Made by a program: the position numbers and the translations under genes
NCBI RefSeq assembly: GCF_034047335.1
Contig: NZ_CP139137.1
Location: 558,001-622,000 of the forward strand
Reading direction: 5' to 3'
Source of the DNA: Chryseobacterium sp. JJR-5R
GTDB taxonomy: Bacteria; Bacteroidota; Bacteroidia; Flavobacteriales; Weeksellaceae
Length of the DNA stretch: 64,000 nucleotides
The notes under the pieces: model-generated
The model's database searches: none
The model's input: only the letters and a program-made list of their open reading frames with translations
Told to the model about the DNA's origin: nothing
Part shown: positions 59,701 to 64,000 of the stretch, in pieces
Numbering within the stretch: the stretch's first letter is position 1
Layout of the letters: each line of letters starts with the position of its first letter

Positions 59701-62700
59701 CACCAAAACTTTTATTACAGTTAGGTAACGTATCCGAGGATGTTCTGAAAGACGGGCAGATGCAATATGAAAACGGATTGCCTACAGCTTCGGCTCCTGC
59801 CACAACCACAAGCTCAAACTGGGGAACCCAGCCTAAGCAGCCGCCGATTTTGTATGCATTCTCCAGCGAAGGAGCAGACAGGACCGCACAGGATTTAGGA
59901 TATGACGGATTAAGTTCAGACCAGGAAGCAGCGCTGTTCGGAAATACATTCATCAACCCGGTAACCAATCTGGTTGACCCTGCGGTGGATGATTTCGTAT
60001 TCTACATGTCTGACCGGTTTACAGGAAACCAGGCTTCGTCCGTTATCCAGAGATATAAATATTTCAGGGGGCCTGAAGGCAACTCACAGAGCAACTCTCT
60101 GGAAGTGGCTTCCCAGACTCCGGATGCAGAAGACATCAATAAGGATTACAACCTGGACCAGAGTGAAAGCTATAACCAGTATGAAGTGGATCTGGCGCCG
60201 GGAAGCTTAACTTTAGGTTCTGATAATAATATTGTTGATATTAAGACCGTTCAGGCAACCTTCCAGAATGGGCAGACTTCGCAGGTAAAATGGTATTTGT
60301 TCAGAATTCCGGTGTCAAAGTATGTGACTACTGCAGGGGACGCTGATCCTTCGGTTTTAAATAATGTACGGTTTGCAAGATTACTCTTAAAAGGTTTCGA
60401 TCAGACATCAACTTTAAGATTCGGGACGATGGATCTGGTAAGATCGGATTGGAGAAAGTATCCGAATAAAATCTTTAGTAAAACAGTAACATCTCCTGAA
60501 GAAGGTACGACAGGAGCAGTAACTCTTAATGATAATTTTGAAGTAGGAAGTGTCAATATAGAGGAAAATGCTTTGAACCAGCCTCCTTACGTACTGCCTC
60601 CGGGAATTGACAGACAGATTTTAAGTGGAAATGCGGGTGCACAACGGCAGAATGAATCTTCTTTGTATATGAAAGCGACACAATTGCGTGCTGAAGCGAG
60701 AGGCGTGTTTAAAAATACTTCACTGGATATGAGAAGATATAAGAAATTAAAGCTTTTTGTACACGCTCATCATCCTGATCCTAGAAGTAGTGATATAAGT
60801 ATTGGCCAGATTGATGAGAGAACTAAATTTTTTATCCGTTTAGGTAATGATGCAACTGATAATTATTATGAGTATGAAGCTTCTTTAAAAATTACGCCTG
60901 CAACAGCAACGGCACCGATGGAAATCTGGCCGATGGAAAATGATGTGGACCTGAACATTCAGGACTTCGTAGATGCAAAAATTAGAAGAGATAAAAATAA
61001 TCCTAACAGTATTGTTACAAGGACAAAAGATAATGTTTTTGATCCGGGAAATACCTTTAAAAGTATTTATATCAAAGGTCGTCCAAGTTTAGGAAATATT
61101 ACCACTATTGTTTTAGGTATTAGAAATGGAGGAGACCGGACTGATGCTGCTATCGACAGAATTCTTTGGGTCAACGAAATCCGTCTTTCTGAAATTGAGA
61201 ATGACGGAGGGTATGCAGGAAATGCAAGCTTAAATTTTAACCTTGGGGATTTTGCCACGGTAAATACCAGTGCATCCTATACTTCTGTAGGTTTCGGAAA
61301 CATCGATTCCAAACCGGCAGAACGAACCCAGTCTACCCAATCCGCATTCAGCATCAACACGGCAGTGAATGTAGATAAATTATTACCTGAAAAAACGGGT
61401 ATTAAGATCCCTTTGAACTACTCATATTCCCAGACCATCGAAGATCCGAAGTACAATCCTCTGGATACCGATGTTGAGTTTAATAAAGCCGCGAATAAAG
61501 AAGAGCTGAAAAAAGTAGCAAGAACCTATACCCAGCAGAGAAGTATCGGTGTGGTAAATATGCATAAAGAAAGAATGAACCAGAATAGAAAACCGAAATT
61601 CTATGATGTGGAAAATCTTTCCGTAACAGCAGTGTACAATGATGACTTCTACAGGGATATTTATACCAAGAGAAATTACAGGCAATACCTGAGAGGCTAT
61701 GTGGATTACAACTATACATTCAAGCCGTGGGTAATCCGTCCGTTTAATAAAATGATCAGCGATACCGCGAAGTCTACCAAATACCTGAGATGGGTAAAAG
61801 AGTTCAACTTTAATCCGGTTCCTACAAGATTCTCTTTCAGGACGGAAGTGGACAGGAATTATAATGAACTTGAATTCAGGAATATTGATGCCATCTTAAG
61901 CGGGAATTATGCAAACGACTTCGGTGCGCTTAAGAACAGGAATTTCTATTTCGGATGGCAGTATGGCTTAGGATTCAACTTTACAAAATCCTTAAAGCTT
62001 GAAATCAATTCTGCCACAAGAACCCTGAATGATAATATGGATGTCAATACCATGGATAACACTTCCATTTTCGGAAATGTATTCAGAGCCGGAAGGCCGG
62101 TATTGTATAACCACAGGGTACAGCTGAATTATAAGCTGCCGTTCCAGTATCTTCCGTATCTGGATTTCATTGATGCAGAAGTAGGATACGGATTTACTTA
62201 TAACTGGAATGCAAGGTCCACGGTTTTGCTGGCAGGTCCGGACGGAAGTTTAGGGTCAATCGGTCAGAATACCAATGTGATTCAGGTAACGGGATCAGCA
62301 GACTTCACGAAATTCTTCGGCCAGTTCGGGTATTTCAAGAACCTTTCTGCCAAACTGCAGAAGCGTAAACAGGAAGTCGATTCACTGAACAATGCCTACA
62401 CCCAGGCCTGGGAGAAAAATAGGTACGCTTATAAAAAGTATAAATTTAAAAACAGGCTGACCCCGCTTCAGAGCATGGCCTATCTGCTGACTTCATTCAA
62501 GCAGCTGGACATTAATTACTCTGAAAATAACGGGACCGTACTTCCGGGACTCTTATCAGCTCCGAACTGGTATGGTTACGGACAGACGCTGGGAGGCCCT
62601 ACAGCAGGATTCTTATTAGGGTCGCAGGCAGATATCAGAAGATTAGTGATAGAAAATGGCTGGGTGAGTGATTCAGATTTTATGACAGATCCTTACATCC

Positions 62701-63827
62701 GGATGTCGACCAGGGAATTGCGGGCCAATTTGCAGGTGATGCCGATGAATGATCTGAGGATTGATCTCAGCGCAATACATAATTACAACCGGAACTTTAC
62801 CCATACCGGGTTTAATTACCGGGACCCGCTTACCGGTCTCTCGAATCCGGATTATACTTTTGCCAATGACCTGGTCACCTATACCAATTCTGTAGTACTC
62901 CTGAAAACGGCATTTCAGGATGGTACGGCCATTTATCAGGCCATCAGGGAAAATGCCAGAACCTTATCCCAGCAGATGCCGGGAGCGCTTCAGCCGGACG
63001 GGTTTAAAGACGGGTACGGAATTTCAAATGCCTATATTTTAATTCCGGCATTCCGTGCAGCAGTGGAAGGAAAGACCGTGAAAATGATGGATAACCCTAA
63101 GAAAGCAGGGCTTCCGATTCCGAACTGGAGGATTACCTATTCAGGGTTGAGGAATGTCCCAATTATTAACGGGCAGTTCTCGAAATTTGATATCCTGCAC
63201 GCTTATCAGGCAACCTATACGGCAACGGGAATTCAGTCAAGCATCGATTATTTCAACAGGCTGAATTCACTTACGAGCTCAGGAAGAGACATTAATGACG
63301 ACTACATCAATCCGTTTACTTTCGCTCAGGTAGGCTATGTTGAGAACTTCTCGCCGCTGATCGGTGTTGACATGACCATGAGGAACAATATCCAGCTGGG
63401 TATTCAGTACAACCGGTTGAGGACATTGTTATTAGGATTGGTGAACCATACGTTAACGGAAGATTCAAACAGTGAATATGTAGTAAGGGTAGGATACATC
63501 ATCAGGAATTTCAGACTGGGAATGACCAATGTGAGAGGAAGAGGAAAAGGCAAAGGTACCGACCTGAATATCAGGGGCGACTTTTCACTGAGAGACAGCA
63601 GAACAAGCATCACCAATATTTTGCTGGATGACTCCCAGGTGACAGGAGGCCAGAGGCTGATGAACATCAAGGTTTCTGCAGACTACAATGTTTCCGAAAA
63701 CCTAAACCTTAGGGTATTCTACGAGCAGATGACTTCCAAATATAAAATCTCAACCGCCTTCCCGCTGTCAACGGTAAGAGCAGGGATTTCTGCAACGTTT
63801 ACCTTCGGGGATTCAGGAGGTTTTTAA
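56733..63827 (+). CDS. sprA: T9SS translocon protein SprA
   Basis: The very large outer-membrane beta-barrel pore of the type IX secretion system, needed for secretion of CTD-bearing proteins and, in gliding species, for motility. A signal peptide (ANSKYLNIFFFLSFLCMSVM to FAQ) is followed by 2330 residues with SprA features such as FDFGGLYQKIDNPLILPQNR, GVKTEFQMGKTYGTVVLSQQ and FEQTTSKITLKEPTAWSLA. No ATG can supply the signal peptide; GTG at 56733 (or TTG at 56730) is the probable start. Several proteins with T9SS sorting domains in this window are its likely clients. Confidence 0.95.
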   Translation: MANSKYLNIFFFLSFLCMSVMTFAQQRPPVRDTAIIKKDYQLADPTQYEAYYDITTGMYFVYPKVGNTITGPPTAMSPEDYKEFMMAEQTRAYYKEKSDRYSLMFRKDKTDAARKGLIPSLQINNRLFETIFGSNKIEIIPSGYASFDFGGLYQKIDNPLILPQNRTSFTFDIDQRIQLGLLGKVGENLQLKANYDTQSGFAFENRMNLVWQAKGSWKDLQQKGLQDVDKPSAGGEDKIIKRVEFGNVNMPLSTSLIRGSQSLFGVKTEFQMGKTYGTVVLSQQQGEARNITVQGGGVMNNFKLNAIDYEDNQHYFIGHYFLDNYDNSLLNYPQINSKISITRMEVWVLDQGNSNLQYQKSIVGIRDLGDAPGVLPNNDQPGLNLYSAVSGLPGLRDASTAYNTIKGANLPVASGATEPYADGEHFIFNKKARRLNQNEYIVQPQLGYISLNQRLNDNQLLGVSFSYTVNGSNQVYKVGEFSEESTVLVTKLLKPNTTVKTSSPMWNLMMKNIYSLDAGQVNQDGFILNVLYRDPQSGGKVNYLPVNNNEQIRSQPLIKLLNWDRLNANGDLQSNGGTTGDGIFDFVNGITVRPETGKVIFTKVQPFGSYIQNVIGGNDPQYVFSDLYNQQKQVATSSNLAQRYTIEGRYKGTQGQGISLGAVNVPQGSVKVSANGVQLTEGIDYTVDYMLGTVTIINEQVKQSGQAINISLENQLTFNTQRKRFLGVNLERRFNENFILGGTVVNYSESPLTQKVNYGQEAVNNTMAGINLMYNNQLPFLTRLTDKIPLVNTEAPSNLNFKMEAAYLLPGLNKGINDQSYIDDFEQTTSKITLKEPTAWSLASKPEKNQSDPIFAGAGKNNDITEGYGRGLLSWYNIDPRFWGVGGRAPAGITPQSVSNHASRRVQFSEIFNNRDFVAGEQTFTNTFDISYYPTEKGPYNSNPATESTAQRWSGIMRPISVSNFVNSNIEYVEFWMMDPYADGNTLGAAPKLLLQLGNVSEDVLKDGQMQYENGLPTASAPATTTSSNWGTQPKQPPILYAFSSEGADRTAQDLGYDGLSSDQEAALFGNTFINPVTNLVDPAVDDFVFYMSDRFTGNQASSVIQRYKYFRGPEGNSQSNSLEVASQTPDAEDINKDYNLDQSESYNQYEVDLAPGSLTLGSDNNIVDIKTVQATFQNGQTSQVKWYLFRIPVSKYVTTAGDADPSVLNNVRFARLLLKGFDQTSTLRFGTMDLVRSDWRKYPNKIFSKTVTSPEEGTTGAVTLNDNFEVGSVNIEENALNQPPYVLPPGIDRQILSGNAGAQRQNESSLYMKATQLRAEARGVFKNTSLDMRRYKKLKLFVHAHHPDPRSSDISIGQIDERTKFFIRLGNDATDNYYEYEASLKITPATATAPMEIWPMENDVDLNIQDFVDAKIRRDKNNPNSIVTRTKDNVFDPGNTFKSIYIKGRPSLGNITTIVLGIRNGGDRTDAAIDRILWVNEIRLSEIENDGGYAGNASLNFNLGDFATVNTSASYTSVGFGNIDSKPAERTQSTQSAFSINTAVNVDKLLPEKTGIKIPLNYSYSQTIEDPKYNPLDTDVEFNKAANKEELKKVARTYTQQRSIGVVNMHKERMNQNRKPKFYDVENLSVTAVYNDDFYRDIYTKRNYRQYLRGYVDYNYTFKPWVIRPFNKMISDTAKSTKYLRWVKEFNFNPVPTRFSFRTEVDRNYNELEFRNIDAILSGNYANDFGALKNRNFYFGWQYGLGFNFTKSLKLEINSATRTLNDNMDVNTMDNTSIFGNVFRAGRPVLYNHRVQLNYKLPFQYLPYLDFIDAEVGYGFTYNWNARSTVLLAGPDGSLGSIGQNTNVIQVTGSADFTKFFGQFGYFKNLSAKLQKRKQEVDSLNNAYTQAWEKNRYAYKKYKFKNRLTPLQSMAYLLTSFKQLDINYSENNGTVLPGLLSAPNWYGYGQTLGGPTAGFLLGSQADIRRLVIENGWVSDSDFMTDPYIRMSTRELRANLQVMPMNDLRIDLSAIHNYNRNFTHTGFNYRDPLTGLSNPDYTFANDLVTYTNSVVLLKTAFQDGTAIYQAIRENARTLSQQMPGALQPDGFKDGYGISNAYILIPAFRAAVEGKTVKMMDNPKKAGLPIPNWRITYSGLRNVPIINGQFSKFDILHAYQATYTATGIQSSIDYFNRLNSLTSSGRDINDDYINPFTFAQVGYVENFSPLIGVDMTMRNNIQLGIQYNRLRTLLLGLVNHTLTEDSNSEYVVRVGYIIRNFRLGMTNVRGRGKGKGTDLNIRGDFSLRDSRTSITNILLDDSQVTGGQRLMNIKVSADYNVSENLNLRVFYEQMTSKYKISTAFPLSTVRAGISATFTFGDSGGF

Positions 63828-63848
63828 TAAGAACAAAAATAAATAGAG

Positions 63849-63878
63849 ATGTCCTTCAGTTTTGGAGGACATTTTTTA
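63849..63878 (+). terminator. Terminator after sprA
   Basis: The ATGTCCT / AGGACAT stem is followed by TTTTTT, 22 bp after the sprA stop codon. Confidence 0.8.
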
Positions 63879-63888
63879 TATCCGATAT

Positions 63889-63918
63889 TTGAACCTTATA
63901 GAATTTTGAATACATTTG
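63889..63918 (+). promoter_or_regulatory. Promoter of gcvH
   Basis: TTG (63889-63891), 19 bp, TACATTTG (63911-63918): a full consensus match 20 bp before the gcvH ATG. Confidence 0.75.
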
Positions 63919-63937
63919 TACAAAATAAAATTTAAAA

Positions 63938-64000
63938 ATGAACACACCATCAGAATTAAAGTACACGAAAGATCACGAATGGATCAAGATCGAAGGTAAC
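63938..64000 (+). CDS. gcvH: Glycine cleavage system H protein (partial, cut by window end)
   Basis: The first 21 residues, MNTPSELKYTKDHEWIKIEG and N, match the start of the lipoyl carrier protein of the glycine cleavage system (the YTKDHEWI motif). The lipoylated lysine and the rest lie beyond the window. It has its own promoter downstream of the sprA terminator; the sprA-gcvH neighbourhood is known from other flavobacteria. Confidence 0.88.
   Translation, partial: MNTPSELKYTKDHEWIKIEGN

Overview
The window is a bacterial chromosome segment from the phylum Bacteroidota, most probably a Chryseobacterium-like member of the Weeksellaceae/Flavobacteriaceae. Supporting features are the type IX secretion gene sprA and several T9SS C-terminal sorting domains, GLPGLI proteins, a DUF6705-like protein, moderate GC with AT-rich spacers, few Shine-Dalgarno sites and promoters of the form TTG-N19-TAnnTTTG. 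No database search was possible; gene names rest on motifs and gene order.

Layout. (1) 22-14793: a nearly complete aerobic phenylacetate catabolic cluster, paaK-E-A-B-C-D-G, a broken four-helix-bundle gene, paaH, a small unknown gene, paaI, paaJ, paaY, a RAYT transposase between two palindromes, an esterase, a small membrane protein and paaZ (with an extra C-terminal DUF1569 domain). Its spacers are filled with intergenic repeats. PaaK activates phenylacetate, PaaABCE (with PaaD) epoxidises it, PaaG isomerises it, PaaZ opens and oxidises the ring, and PaaG/H/J perform the beta-oxidation-like steps. (2) 14860-16901: SMI1/KNR4, DUF4241 and SMUG2-like glycosylase genes. (3) 17030-21827: two tail-collar proteins, two T9SS-sorted proteins and a lone enoyl-CoA hydratase. 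(4) 21971-26406: small membrane proteins, a winged-helix regulator with two matching operators, a metallophosphoesterase, a COQ4 homologue and a DUF4153-like protein. (5) 26704-35570: lipoproteins, an FKBP isomerase, dtd, greA, a HIT protein, clpX, T9SS-sorted and PID-CTERM-like proteins, a TlpA-like protein and tRNA-Met.

(6) 35758-44271: the most unusual locus. It holds three short genes (two absent from ordinary length-filtered gene calls) for peptides with an 18-residue double-glycine-type leader and exactly six cysteines, together with a C39-peptidase ABC exporter, an HlyD adaptor, a C39-like/VKOR/thioredoxin fusion that could form disulfides, two GLPGLI proteins and an XRE regulator. I read it as a secretion locus for disulfide-stabilised bacteriocin-like peptides.

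(7) 44643-52416: DUF3810, MFS transporter, PlsC, GtrA, GlcNAc kinase-like and malic enzyme genes. (8) 52391-55930: an apparent accessory insertion between maeB and ruvA, bounded by a 19-bp direct repeat of the maeB 3' end; it holds a broken HU-like gene, an XRE regulator with paired dyads, a lipoprotein with a JAMM-like motif and a DUF6705-like lipoprotein. (9) 56142-64000: ruvA, sprA and the start of gcvH.
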